In this document: piece after piece, positions 9,880 through 19,113 of the stretch | Layout of the letters: each line of letters begins with the position of its first letter | How positions within the stretch are numbered: the stretch's first letter is position 1 | Assembly: GCF_946480185.1 (NCBI RefSeq) | Contig: NZ_CAMLIG010000011.1 | Location: forward strand, 1-64,000 | Direction: 5' to 3' | DNA from: an uncultured Pedobacter sp. | GTDB taxonomy: Bacteria > Bacteroidota > Bacteroidia > Sphingobacteriales > Sphingobacteriaceae | Length of the DNA: 64,000 nucleotides | The notes under the pieces: model-generated | What the model saw: the letters and a program-made list of their open reading frames with translations, nothing else | What the model was told of the DNA's origin: nothing | The model's database searches: none | Made by a program: the position numbers and the translations under genes

Positions 9880-11277
9880 ATGAGTATTGCCCACGATTTA
9901 GCCAAAACATTTCCGCATTTACCAAATCCGCAACAGCTTTATTTGTTTGAGAAGCTAGACCAATTTCTGCAATTAAAGACCAACGATTCATGTTTTGTAC
10001 TTAAAGGTTATGCCGGCACAGGAAAAACAACCGTGATAAGTACTTTAATTAAGCTATTGCCAAAATATCAGATTAAAACCGTGTTATTGGCGCCAACAGG
10101 CAGAGCAGCAAAAGTATTAAGCTTGTACGCGAAGAAAGAAGCAAGCACTATTCACCGGAAGATTTACCGTAAAAAATCGGCTTTTGCACCTGAAATGCAC
10201 TTTAATCTCTCGCCAAATCTGCATAAAAACACACTGTTTATTATTGATGAGGCATCTATGATTTCGGATGATTTAACGGATTATAGTGGAAGCAGCTTGC
10301 TGAACGATGTCATCTCGTTTGTGTATAAAAACCAAAATAATCGCATTATTTTTATTGGTGACACCGCTCAGCTTCCGCCCGTAGGCTCTTCAGAAAGTCC
10401 GGCTTTGGCTAAAGATTACCTAAGTAAATTTAGCATTCAAGCAAATGAGGTAGAACTTACCGATGTGGTGAGGCAAGAAAAAGAGTCGGGGATTTTATAC
10501 AACGCAACCGCTATCAGAGATTTAATTCGGACAGAAGAAGAATCTTTTCCGACTTTACGCACTGCTGGATTTAAGGATGTTTACCGGATGATGGGCGATA
10601 AAATTGTGGAAGGCCTAAATTACGCCTACGGAAAGTACGAGATGGAGAACTGTCTGGTGATTTGCCGTTCCAACAAAAGTGCAAATATGTACAACCAAAA
10701 TATCCGTAATCAGATTCTTTGGCGAGAAGATGAGCTGACCGGCGGCGACTTGATTATGGTGGTGAAAAATAATTACTACTGGCTTGGCGAAGAAAAAGGA
10801 GGGTTCATTGCTAATGGCGATATTGGTGAGGTTACACGTGTTAAAAACATCCATGAGCAATACGGATTTAGGTTTGCAGATGTACAGATTTTGTTTGCGG
10901 ATATTGATCAGGAACCATTAACCTGTAAGGTAATGCTGGATACGTTGTATGTGGAATCTCCGAACTTGCCTTATGATAGGCAGAAACTGCTTTTTGAGGA
11001 ATTGATGAAAGATTACGAGCACCTGGAAACCAAAAGAGCTAAAATGGATGCCATAAAAAGCAATCCTTATTTTAACGCCTTACAGATTAAATTTGCTTAC
11101 GCGGTAACTTGCCACAAAGCCCAAGGCGGGCAATGGGATGCTGTTTTTATAGATCAGGGTTTTTTAACCGAAGAAATGCTGAGTATAGATTTATTGCGCT
11201 GGCTTTACACGGCTACAACCCGGGCCACCAAAGAACTTTTTTACGTGAATTTTAACGAACTGTTTTTTCCGAGTTAG
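9880..11277 (+). CDS. RecD/PIF1-like superfamily 1B DNA helicase
   Basis: A 465-residue ATP-dependent DNA helicase. Walker A is GYAGTGKTT at 43-51, motif Ia is LLAPTGRAA near 69-77, Walker B is IIDEAS at 121-126, motif III is FIGDTAQLPPVG, and the C-terminal motifs are TCHKAQGGQW (about 405) and LYTATTRA (about 447). It lacks the long N-terminal part of RecD2 and has no RecB or RecC partner nearby, so it is a stand-alone RecD-like enzyme. Its exact role in repair or replication is unknown. Confidence 0.9.
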   Translation: MSIAHDLAKTFPHLPNPQQLYLFEKLDQFLQLKTNDSCFVLKGYAGTGKTTVISTLIKLLPKYQIKTVLLAPTGRAAKVLSLYAKKEASTIHRKIYRKKSAFAPEMHFNLSPNLHKNTLFIIDEASMISDDLTDYSGSSLLNDVISFVYKNQNNRIIFIGDTAQLPPVGSSESPALAKDYLSKFSIQANEVELTDVVRQEKESGILYNATAIRDLIRTEEESFPTLRTAGFKDVYRMMGDKIVEGLNYAYGKYEMENCLVICRSNKSANMYNQNIRNQILWREDELTGGDLIMVVKNNYYWLGEEKGGFIANGDIGEVTRVKNIHEQYGFRFADVQILFADIDQEPLTCKVMLDTLYVESPNLPYDRQKLLFEELMKDYEHLETKRAKMDAIKSNPYFNALQIKFAYAVTCHKAQGGQWDAVFIDQGFLTEEMLSIDLLRWLYTATTRATKELFYVNFNELFFPS

Positions 11278-11344
11278 TGGTTGGTTGATTAGTTGGTTAG
11301 TTAGTTAGGATATTAGAAAGTGTATCCTTCTCCCAAAAATCAGA

Positions 11345-11382
11345 ACAAAAAAAAATCCTGTTTACCGGCCGATAAACAGGAT
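11345..11382 (-). terminator. Terminator of the 56-residue protein gene
   Basis: A perfect 10-bp stem, ATCCTGTTTA with TAAACAGGAT around an 8-base loop, is followed on the minus strand by about ten T. It lies 20 bases past the stop codon of the small gene. Confidence 0.88.
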
Positions 11383-11401
11383 CAATTCGATAGAGAGAGA
11401 T

Positions 11402-11572
11402 CTATTTAGCCAATGAAGCTAAAACTGCTTCATTTTTCACTACTTGACTGTTTTTTGGTTCTCTTGAACGGCTACCATTTTCAACGTTGGTAGCGTTTTT
11501 CAAAAACTGAACTTCAAGTCGAGAAGTAGTTTTGTTTCTTCTGTCTTTTCTTTTTAAACGCGTTACTGCCAT
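11402..11572 (-). CDS. Small basic protein of 56 residues, function unknown
   Basis: An ATG-to-TAG frame of 56 residues reading MAVTRLKRKDRRNKTTSRLE at the start and ending LASLAK. The N-terminal third is very rich in Lys and Arg, like small ribosomal or nucleic-acid-binding proteins; the rest is neutral. It is flanked by its own strong terminator and by tRNA-Cys just upstream on the same strand, which supports a real expressed gene. I recall similar short proteins in related genomes but cannot name a family. A ribosome-associated role is only a guess. Confidence 0.75.
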   Translation of the reverse strand: MAVTRLKRKDRRNKTTSRLEVQFLKNATNVENGSRSREPKNSQVVKNEAVLASLAK

Positions 11573-11601
11573 GACTTTTATTTTAATTAAAATTTTAAAC
11601 G

Positions 11602-11672
11602 AGGTCGAGAGCGGATTCGAACCGCTGTAGAAGGTTTTGCAGACCTCTGCCTAGCCACTCGGCCACTCGACC
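11602..11672 (-). tRNA. tRNA-Cys (GCA)
   Basis: The minus strand folds into a cloverleaf of 71 nt with the 7-bp acceptor stem GGTCGAG/CTCGACC, anticodon loop CTGCAAA (anticodon GCA) and T arm with GGTTCGAATCC. The discriminator base is U, as expected for cysteine. CCA is not encoded. Confidence 0.96.
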
Positions 11673-11720
11673 CTTTGTTTTAAGGAATGCAAAAATAGCA
11701 AAATTTTAATACAAGGCAAC

Positions 11721-12467
11721 TTATTTTAGTTTATTTCTGCTCATTTCTGCACAACAGATGGCCCCAGCTACGGCTACATTTAAAGATTCGGTGGTTTTCC
11801 CTCCTGGAATGGTGATCGGGTTTGTAATTAAACGAAGTATCTCTTCAGATATTCCGTTTCCTTCGCTACCCAAAATTAAAAAGCCTTTTGAAGGCCAGCT
11901 GGTGTTAAAAATGTTTTCTCCTTTTAATAAAGTGCCATATTTTGGTAAGTCATTGCCAATTAATAATTCTGTAAGCGACTGATAACTCACTTTAACGCGT
12001 GTTAAAGAGCCCATGGTGGCCTGCACAACTTTAGGATTATAAACTTCCACACAGTTGGGAGAACAAACGAGTTGCTTAAAGCCGAACCAATCTGCAGTAC
12101 GTATAATTGTACCCAAATTGCCGGGGTCTTGTACACCGTCAAGCACCAGTGTCATTTCTTCAATATCTTTAGCACTTACCTCTTTATTTGCAGGTATTTC
12201 AATAACGGCTAAAATTCCTTGCGAAGTTTGTAAAGCGCTTATTTTTTCTAATTCATTTATAGTGACTTCATAAACTTTTTGTTTGTTAGATAAATTAGCC
12301 ACTTTTGCAACAAAATCAGGTGTACAAAAGATGGCATTTATCACAAAGTCAGCGTGTAAAAACTCTGAAATTGCCTTAAAACCTTCTACAATAAAAAGCT
12401 GATGCTCTTTTCGGTATTTTTTTTGATGAAGGGATTTAACTAAACTTATTTGAGATTTTGAAATCAT
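11721..12467 (-). CDS. TrmH/SpoU-family RNA 2'-O-ribose methyltransferase
   Basis: A 248-residue SPOUT methyltransferase. The N-terminal substrate-binding part begins SKSQISLVKSLHQKKYRKEH, as in 23S rRNA methyltransferases of the RlmB/TsnR type. The three knot motifs follow: DPGNLGTIIRTADWFG, LGSEGNGIS and IPGGKTTESLNVAVA. The start at 12467 (MISKSQ) is favoured over an upstream Met at 12488 because it matches the family start. Even so, it overlaps the proposed TTG start of the divergent tamL gene by 10 bases. The target nucleotide cannot be assigned. Confidence 0.9.
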   Translation of the reverse strand: MISKSQISLVKSLHQKKYRKEHQLFIVEGFKAISEFLHADFVINAIFCTPDFVAKVANLSNKQKVYEVTINELEKISALQTSQGILAVIEIPANKEVSAKDIEEMTLVLDGVQDPGNLGTIIRTADWFGFKQLVCSPNCVEVYNPKVVQATMGSLTRVKVSYQSLTELLIGNDLPKYGTLLKGENIFNTSWPSKGFLILGSEGNGISEEILRLITNPITIPGGKTTESLNVAVAGAICCAEMSRNKLK

Positions 12468-14797
12468 ATCAATATTATACTTTTGCAATTATACTCTTTT
12501 TTGTTTTTATAGCCTTCGGTTGTAGATCTACTAAACGGTTAAGCAAAGATCAGTCGCTGGTCACAAAGTTAACGATTAAAGGTATTACTGATGATGAATT
12601 TGCTAGTCAGGCTGCCGATTTTGTAGCCTTAGACATTAGGCCTAATTCGCCATTTAATCTTTGGGTTTACAATACTTTCAGTAAAAAAGGAAAGCTTAAG
12701 TTAGGCGAAGCGCCACACCTCTTGGATAGCTCCTTGGTAGAGGTTTCTCGGAATCAGATCGAGAAATTTTTAAATATAAAAGGTTTCCTAAATGCCAAAG
12801 TAACCGATAGCATCAGTGTTAAAAATAAAAAGGCATCCGTATTTTTCAGCGCTGTAGAAGGTACCGAGTTTAGGTTCCGTAAGTTAAGTTTTGATATTCC
12901 GGACTCTTCCGTTAAATCTATTTACCTAAGCAACCGAAAAAAGTTTACACATATAGATTCCGGAAAGCGTTATGATACCGATAGTATCGCTTATGAGCGG
13001 GAACAGATTTATTTGTTGATGAAACAAAACGGCTATTACGACTTTTTGCGCCAATATGTTAGGCCAACGGTAGATACAAATTTCAATAAAAGTGTAGCAG
13101 ATATCAGTTTAGCGATTTTAAATCCTCCTAACAAAAGCGAGCATACCAAGTTTACCATTGGAAATACTTATTTAAGAATTCAGCCCAGTACCGCAATTAT
13201 TAAAAAGGGAATGGAACGTGATTCTGCAGTTATAGACTCACAATATCGCTTTTACGATTATTCGCGTTTTTTTAGACCTAAGAGACTTGTAGATTACATT
13301 TACCTTAAAAAAGGAGATTTGTATAATATTGATAATGCAGACTTAACCACACAACGCTTTTTTGATTTAAATGCGTTTAGGAGCGTGAGTGTTGATTTTG
13401 CGAAGTCCAAAGACAGTTCCAAAAATGAATTAGTAGGTTTGATTGATATTATTCCGCTAAAGAAAAAATCGAATAGGCTTGATGGCGAATATACCTTTAA
13501 CTCGAGCATTACGGGTTTAAACTTAGGTTTAACCTATCAAAACCGGAATATTTTTGGTGGAGCAGAAGTGTTTGAGGTGAAGCTGCGTGGGGGATTGCAG
13601 TTTGATAAAAATGTAACAGGCAGTTTGTCTGATCGGATTTTAAGTAAAGATTACCAGATTGGCGCAAGCTTGAGCTTTCCGCGATTAATCACGCCTTTTA
13701 ATATCCAAGAGCTTGGCAGAAATGGTGTTCCGCATACGCGTATTGCAACTTCGTACCAAAATTATCAGCTCACAAAAAGCTATCAGCGTAAAAGTTTAGG
13801 TTTAAATATTACTTATGATTGGGTAGAAACTAAATACAAGATTCATTCTTTTACTCCCGTAAATATCCAATATTCAAATGCTTTGATCAATAGCGATTTA
13901 GCACAGTTGTTGATTAGCCAAGGGAATGCTTTTTTTCTCTCTACTTTGCGCTCTCAGCTCCTTTCCAGTAGTTATTACACTTATACGGTTAACCTACCTA
14001 AACTAACATCTTACAACAATTTCATCTTTTTCTCGGGAACAGCAGAAATAGGAGGAAACTCTGCTGCTTTAGCTGCTAAAATTTCAAATACTACCAATGG
14101 CGATGGACAGAAATTGCTTTTTGGTGTTCCTTATTACCAATATGCAAAAGTAGAAACAGATTTAAGAATATATAAATCTTTAGGTGGCGAACGCCAGTTT
14201 ATTGCCCGTTTTAACCCTGGAATTGGGTATTCTTACGGCAACATCAAATCTTTACCATTTGATAAACGTTTTTTTGCAGGCGGTTCCAGCGGTATTAGGG
14301 CTTGGCAGGCCAGAACACTTGGTCCGGGTAATTACAACAGAGCATCTTTAGCTTCCGACTCTGCAAGGTTTAACCTGCGTAATTTAGACCAACTGGGCGA
14401 TATCAAATTTGAGGGAAACCTAGAATACCGATTTAAACTGATCAACAATTTCATTGGCTCAAAAGTGAAGGGAGCTACTTTTATAGATTTTGGTAATGTT
14501 TGGCAGATTAGGGATAACGGCTTACAGGGCGGTCAATTCAAATTCAATCAACTGTTCCAACAAACGGCTATTGGTGTAGGTTTTGGACTGAGGTTTGATG
14601 TTTCCTTTTTTGTGTTTAGGTTAGATGCAGGCTTTAAATTTAAAGATCCTCAGTTTAGCGGAAGCGACCAGTACGTAGTAAAGTATTGGTTTGATAGGGT
14701 GGCGAAACAACAATTAAAAAGCAATTACGCCATCACCAATGCCCCGGATAAATATTCGATATCGCAGATACAATTTGGAATAGGGATGCCTTTTTAG
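12458..14797 (+). CDS. tamL: TamL-like outer-membrane lipoprotein (BamA/TamA family)
   Basis: A 779-residue Omp85-family protein. A lipoprotein signal (hydrophobic 9-20, lipobox AFGC with Cys22) precedes POTRA-like domains (about 30-330) and a 16-strand barrel (about 340-779). The barrel has the lid-loop motif GGSSGIRAW near residue 610, equivalent to the conserved IRG motif. A lipid-anchored TamA variant (TamL) is known in Bacteroidota and acts in outer-membrane protein assembly. The start is odd: the only codon that keeps the whole signal is TTG at 12458, which overlaps the divergent methyltransferase start. Confidence 0.88.
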   Translation: MKSYQYYTFAIILFFVFIAFGCRSTKRLSKDQSLVTKLTIKGITDDEFASQAADFVALDIRPNSPFNLWVYNTFSKKGKLKLGEAPHLLDSSLVEVSRNQIEKFLNIKGFLNAKVTDSISVKNKKASVFFSAVEGTEFRFRKLSFDIPDSSVKSIYLSNRKKFTHIDSGKRYDTDSIAYEREQIYLLMKQNGYYDFLRQYVRPTVDTNFNKSVADISLAILNPPNKSEHTKFTIGNTYLRIQPSTAIIKKGMERDSAVIDSQYRFYDYSRFFRPKRLVDYIYLKKGDLYNIDNADLTTQRFFDLNAFRSVSVDFAKSKDSSKNELVGLIDIIPLKKKSNRLDGEYTFNSSITGLNLGLTYQNRNIFGGAEVFEVKLRGGLQFDKNVTGSLSDRILSKDYQIGASLSFPRLITPFNIQELGRNGVPHTRIATSYQNYQLTKSYQRKSLGLNITYDWVETKYKIHSFTPVNIQYSNALINSDLAQLLISQGNAFFLSTLRSQLLSSSYYTYTVNLPKLTSYNNFIFFSGTAEIGGNSAALAAKISNTTNGDGQKLLFGVPYYQYAKVETDLRIYKSLGGERQFIARFNPGIGYSYGNIKSLPFDKRFFAGGSSGIRAWQARTLGPGNYNRASLASDSARFNLRNLDQLGDIKFEGNLEYRFKLINNFIGSKVKGATFIDFGNVWQIRDNGLQGGQFKFNQLFQQTAIGVGFGLRFDVSFFVFRLDAGFKFKDPQFSGSDQYVVKYWFDRVAKQQLKSNYAITNAPDKYSISQIQFGIGMPF

Positions 14798-14830
14798 GTT
14801 TAAAATGGAATGGTTTAGCCTTTGACCATA

Positions 14831-14861
14831 GTCGATAGTCCATGTACAACGGACTATCGAC
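14831..14861. repeat. Inverted repeat between convergent genes
   Basis: GTCGATAGTCC and GGACTATCGAC form a perfect 11-bp stem with a 9-base loop between the tamL and clcA stop codons. There is no T run, so a classical terminator is not clear. The surrounding bases (gaccata, accatttaccatc) are low-complexity variants of the same words. A related element occurs at 45463-45489. Confidence 0.7.
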
Positions 14862-14890
14862 CATTTACCATCAATCACAATCTATCAAAA

Positions 14891-16153
14891 CTACTTACTT
14901 CCTTTGTAGCTATAAACTGTATAATCACAGAAATATTTGGCAGTGTATTTAGCTATAAAACATCCGATAGCAATCGGAATAAAAATAATATAACCTCCTG
15001 TTACCAAATTACATCCTAAAAATATAGAGGTTAAAGGCGCATCTATGGCAGCACTTAAAACAGCTACACCGCCAACAATCGCAAAGTTTAATACAACAAG
15101 GTCTGCATTAAAGAAATAGTTGAACAACAGTGCCGTAACAATGCCTAAAATGGCTCCAGCAACAATACTTGGTGCAAAAACACCACCATCTCCACCAGCA
15201 CCTAAAGTTAGTGCCGCTACCAAAGGTTTCAAGAAAACCAAGGCTAATAAAACCAAAGTTAATTGAATGCTAAATATCTGTGAGTTAGAATTGAAGATCA
15301 GTTCGTTTAAGGCGTGATAGCTATCTCCGTATAATTGCGGAAAAACCAGAATGGCAATACCCACCAATAGTGCTCCCGAATTTACCCTAAAAAAGTTGTT
15401 GGTAATATTGCCGAAAAACTTTTTAAGAAAGATAACTGTTTTGGTAAAGTAAATAGCTAAAAAACTACAAGCCAAACTTAATATAATTACGTAAGGGATT
15501 GCATGACCACTCCATCCTTCAACAGTGAAGTTTAGGATTCTTTCAGGGCTTAATCTCATTAAGCTTAACCAGGAAACCAACGCAGCACAACCTGCACTTA
15601 GTAAGTTTGTTCTGCTTACATTTTTACGGGCGATTACTTCAATAGCGAAGAAAAAACCTGCAATTGGGCTAGCAAAAATTGTTGCAATACCGGCTGCAAC
15701 TGCAGCGCAGATCAATTCTGTTTTGTATGACTTTACCAGAGTTATATTACGCTGAGCCATGGTTCCCACTGCCGCGGTTGCCACTACCGTAGAAACTTCA
15801 ATACCGGTTGAACCGCCAAATATGACTGTTAAAAAACCGTTCAAGTAGTGAGAAGGGATTTTAAATGCCGGTAAAGTATTCTTCTTGTTGTCAATAGACT
15901 GGTAAATTTCTTTGATTCCTTTATTGGCTTTTCCTCTAAAAACGTATTTTCTTAAAAAGTAAATAGCCGTAATACCAATGGAGGGCAAAACAATATAAAG
16001 AAGCGGGATATTTTTGCTCTGGTTAAAAATAAAGTTTTCAGCATGTTCTGTAATGCTTTTTAACGAATCGGCTAAGATTACCGAGATAATAGAAACAACT
16101 ATTGAAGAAACAACTAGTCCAATAATTTGAGCTTTAGATGTTATATTTTTCAT
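14891..16153 (-). CDS. ClC-family chloride channel or Cl-/H+ antiporter
   Basis: A 420-residue integral membrane protein with about ten hydrophobic segments. The motif GGSTGIEVS (about 113-121) corresponds to the GREGP selectivity/gating segment and keeps the gating glutamate. A second motif, GGDGGVFAPS (about 322-331), corresponds to GxFxP. No C-terminal CBS pair is present, so it is a short bacterial form. Exchange versus channel activity cannot be settled by eye. Confidence 0.92.
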   Translation of the reverse strand: MKNITSKAQIIGLVVSSIVVSIISVILADSLKSITEHAENFIFNQSKNIPLLYIVLPSIGITAIYFLRKYVFRGKANKGIKEIYQSIDNKKNTLPAFKIPSHYLNGFLTVIFGGSTGIEVSTVVATAAVGTMAQRNITLVKSYKTELICAAVAAGIATIFASPIAGFFFAIEVIARKNVSRTNLLSAGCAALVSWLSLMRLSPERILNFTVEGWSGHAIPYVIILSLACSFLAIYFTKTVIFLKKFFGNITNNFFRVNSGALLVGIAILVFPQLYGDSYHALNELIFNSNSQIFSIQLTLVLLALVFLKPLVAALTLGAGGDGGVFAPSIVAGAILGIVTALLFNYFFNADLVVLNFAIVGGVAVLSAAIDAPLTSIFLGCNLVTGGYIIFIPIAIGCFIAKYTAKYFCDYTVYSYKGSK

Positions 16154-16270
16154 TAAGAATTAATGATAATAATATGGATTTAATAGAAAATGCAAAAGTA
16201 TGATTAAAATCAACAAATGAGTTGTTTTATTGTAAATTACTTCGAATATTAAATGACTAACATCATGTTA

Positions 16271-16801
16271 TTAAAAAATGTTTTTTATTCCGTCAAAAAC
16301 AGATTCGAAAAACGTGGGTATAGATAATCCTTTGCTGTGGTAGAAATAAAAGAGAACCATTAAAATAAAAATTACGATACCAATCATCCGCCTAAACATA
16401 TAGCCAATTAGAATGAGGCCAATGGGTATTACGAGTAGGAGGTACCAACTTATTTTAATAGGGTTTAAGTCGGTGTTTTTTTTATAAACAAAATAAAGGT
16501 TTGACGGGCTTTTTAAATCATCAATATGCTTAATAAAAACAAAAGAAGATTTTTCGATTACCAAAGGGCAAACTGCTACACCGTTATTAAACTTTAGTTC
16601 TTGTTTAAAACCGTTTACCGAAAAATTATAAATACCGTTGATACTTTCGTCAGGGTTTTCTAAAGAATCAGTAGCTATAATTGCCAGTTTTTGTCCTTTA
16701 AGGAGGTTCTCTTTTACCGTAAAAAACTTTATGTTCTGACTGCCTTGCGCAAATATGTTCATCGAAATAAACATGAGCAATACGGTGATCAACTTTTTCA
16801 T
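16271..16801 (-). CDS. Unknown membrane protein with signal peptide, coupled to the patatin gene
   Basis: A 176-residue protein with a signal peptide (residues 1-18, ending NIFAQ), a soluble middle part predicted to be beta-rich, and two hydrophobic segments at about 117-135 and 140-155. I do not recognise the family. Its ATG overlaps the stop of the upstream patatin gene by 4 bases (ATGA), indicating translational coupling and a shared envelope role. Confidence 0.75.
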   Translation of the reverse strand: MKKLITVLLMFISMNIFAQGSQNIKFFTVKENLLKGQKLAIIATDSLENPDESINGIYNFSVNGFKQELKFNNGVAVCPLVIEKSSFVFIKHIDDLKSPSNLYFVYKKNTDLNPIKISWYLLLVIPIGLILIGYMFRRMIGIVIFILMVLFYFYHSKGLSIPTFFESVFDGIKNIF

Positions 16802-19113
16802 AGCTCTATAGCTCTTTTGTTATATAATAGATAGCCAATATGGAAAAAAACTCCAAATCTTTTTGCTTTATCATCATAATAATTAAAATTCAAAGCAATT
16901 GGGCCTATTGGCGTATGGTAAACCGCTGCCCCAGAAAGTACGTAGCGCCTGTCAGAGAAAGCATCACCCAGTTTGGTAGCCTGGTTGCCGACTTTTAAAA
17001 TTTCTTTATAGGGCTGAAACAAATAAGCTTCTGCTCTAAAATCTAAATGCTTAGTTGCCGAGTACACATTTTTAACGCCCACAGCTAAGTATTTATTTGC
17101 TCGTAAACTCTCTAAAAATATTGTTTTTGAATCTTGTAGCGGATAAAATGCTGGGGTGTAAATTAAGTTGCTTTTATAGCTTGCAAAGCTTGGCCGGGTG
17201 CTGAACACGCCTTCTAATAAATAGGCTACGCTATAACGCGGCTTTATCCTAAAATAATTTTCATTGGTAATTTTAAGGTTAAACCAGTTTCGGTAAAATT
17301 CATTCTCTGTTAAAGTAGCATAAATTGGGTCGTTTCTAAAAATATTGCCCGGCACATAGGTTTCAAGCCCATTAAAATAAGTAAAGCCTGCATAAAAGTT
17401 GCTTCCTTTTGATGGATATTGCTTTCTGTTGAGCGTGTTTCTTTGATAGTTTATGCCGGTAGCTAATCCGCTAAAATCCGTCTCATCTAAAATATCTCCG
17501 GTTGTAAAACTCCCGGTTGGGCTGTATTTATTTGTAGTATTTATATAGCCTCCAAACAAAGCCGTCTTGGCGCTTCTGCCCGTTGAAAAACCAATACTTT
17601 GTATAAACCTACTGTCGGCCTGCTCCAAAAATGTCGGCTTTACATTTTCCAGAAATATCTGGCTAGATTCAAAATAGTTCCAATGGTTATAGGTAATTTC
17701 CGATTCTAAATAAAAGGGATGTTTTTCAGGAATATCAATCCTAAAAGCGCCCTGTGCCGACTCGTGAAACCTGCCGGTATAAAAATTGGCGTTTAGCGTA
17801 TAAGATTTTTTTCTTAAAAAGTTGTACTGCAAACCTATAAAGGCATTGCCAACTGGCCTGCTGGTAATTGACCCTCCAAAATCCAGTTTAAAGTTTTTTT
17901 CTGGCTGTACAATAAGCTCAAATTCGTATGTGTTTTCTGCCGGGAGGTAATTGATTTTTGGATAAACAGTTTCAAAATTATCATCGCCTAAAAGCTTGTA
18001 ATAAGCTTGTTTAATTTCATGGAGATTCAAGTTTTTGTTCATGCGCTTAAATACATTCTCCACGTATTTCTTTCTCTTGCCACCTACACCGGTTATTTTG
18101 ATGTTTTTAAAAGTGAGGTAAGGGTTTCTGTCGATAAAAGCTTTTCTGGCTGCTATAACACTGTCTGGGTTGGCTGGGGTTTTTATTTTAGATTTTATTT
18201 TTACAATCTCGGCCATGGTGGCATCATACCCTTTTTGGATCAGTTCCTCAACTGGCGAAAAATTAGTTGCAGAATAGTTAGACAAATCGGGCTGGATGTA
18301 AACGCCATTTTCGCCAATAGCTGTAGAATCTGTTTTGCTTAAAAAAAGATACATCAGAAACTTATTCATCAATTTTTCGTCGATGTCTTTTGGGTAGGTA
18401 TTAAAGTTTTTAGACGATACGTTTGAACCGATGATGATGTCAGGTGCGAATTCTTTTTTCATCACATCAACGGGGAAATTATCATACAGTCCACCATCAA
18501 AAACATATTTATCATTAACTTTTATAGGTCTGTAAACCAGCGGCACAGTAAAAGTCCCTCTAACAGCTTCTACCAACGAGCCACTTTTCATAGGTATCAT
18601 TTTCTGAGATAAAACATCAGAAACAATACATCTAAAAGGCACAAAAAGATTGTCGAAATTGTTTTTTGCATTTGCAGAAGCCTGGCCAAGCAACTCCAAA
18701 AGGGCAAAGTTCAATGGAATATCATTCACCAAGTTGGAGCGGAACTTTAAGTTGAAACCAGTATCAATCTGTAGCTTTGCTGATATAAACGAAGGGTTTG
18801 CTTCTTTTTTCTGGAAAAAGTAACTGTAATCGCTATCGTACTTTCCGCTCACCCAATCCTGGAAATCGGTACTTAAGGCAATGTATTCAATTTCTTTGGG
18901 GGAGTAACCGGCTGCATACATGGCACCTACCACACCGCCCATAGAGGTTCCTGTAATGTAATCAATAGGGATATGGTTTTCTTCTAAAGCTTTTAAAACA
19001 CCAATATGAGCCAAACCCTTAGCGCCACCGCCACTTAAAACAACGCCCACCTTTTGTGCAACAACAATTTTAGCAACAAAAATTACAAGTAGAAATAAAA
19101 AGACTTTTTTCAA
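16798..19113 (-). CDS. Patatin-like phospholipase with C-terminal Omp85-type barrel
   Basis: A 771-residue outer-membrane protein of the PlpD type. After a signal peptide (1-19) comes a patatin domain with the oxyanion motif GGGAKG at 28-33, nucleophile Ser57 in GTSMG (55-59), and catalytic Asp206 in DGGLYDNFP. A POTRA-like segment (about 335-410) and a beta barrel (to the end) follow. The family hydrolyses acyl lipids; whether the patatin part is released or stays periplasmic is unknown here. It is the first gene of a two-gene operon with the small membrane protein. Confidence 0.93.
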   Translation of the reverse strand: MKKVFLFLLVIFVAKIVVAQKVGVVLSGGGAKGLAHIGVLKALEENHIPIDYITGTSMGGVVGAMYAAGYSPKEIEYIALSTDFQDWVSGKYDSDYSYFFQKKEANPSFISAKLQIDTGFNLKFRSNLVNDIPLNFALLELLGQASANAKNNFDNLFVPFRCIVSDVLSQKMIPMKSGSLVEAVRGTFTVPLVYRPIKVNDKYVFDGGLYDNFPVDVMKKEFAPDIIIGSNVSSKNFNTYPKDIDEKLMNKFLMYLFLSKTDSTAIGENGVYIQPDLSNYSATNFSPVEELIQKGYDATMAEIVKIKSKIKTPANPDSVIAARKAFIDRNPYLTFKNIKITGVGGKRKKYVENVFKRMNKNLNLHEIKQAYYKLLGDDNFETVYPKINYLPAENTYEFELIVQPEKNFKLDFGGSITSRPVGNAFIGLQYNFLRKKSYTLNANFYTGRFHESAQGAFRIDIPEKHPFYLESEITYNHWNYFESSQIFLENVKPTFLEQADSRFIQSIGFSTGRSAKTALFGGYINTTNKYSPTGSFTTGDILDETDFSGLATGINYQRNTLNRKQYPSKGSNFYAGFTYFNGLETYVPGNIFRNDPIYATLTENEFYRNWFNLKITNENYFRIKPRYSVAYLLEGVFSTRPSFASYKSNLIYTPAFYPLQDSKTIFLESLRANKYLAVGVKNVYSATKHLDFRAEAYLFQPYKEILKVGNQATKLGDAFSDRRYVLSGAAVYHTPIGPIALNFNYYDDKAKRFGVFFHIGYLLYNKRAIEL

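Noticed and set aside
9821..9991. Longer N-terminus for the DUF3822 protein
   Set aside because: It would overlap the divergent helicase by 112 bases and looks unlike the family start.
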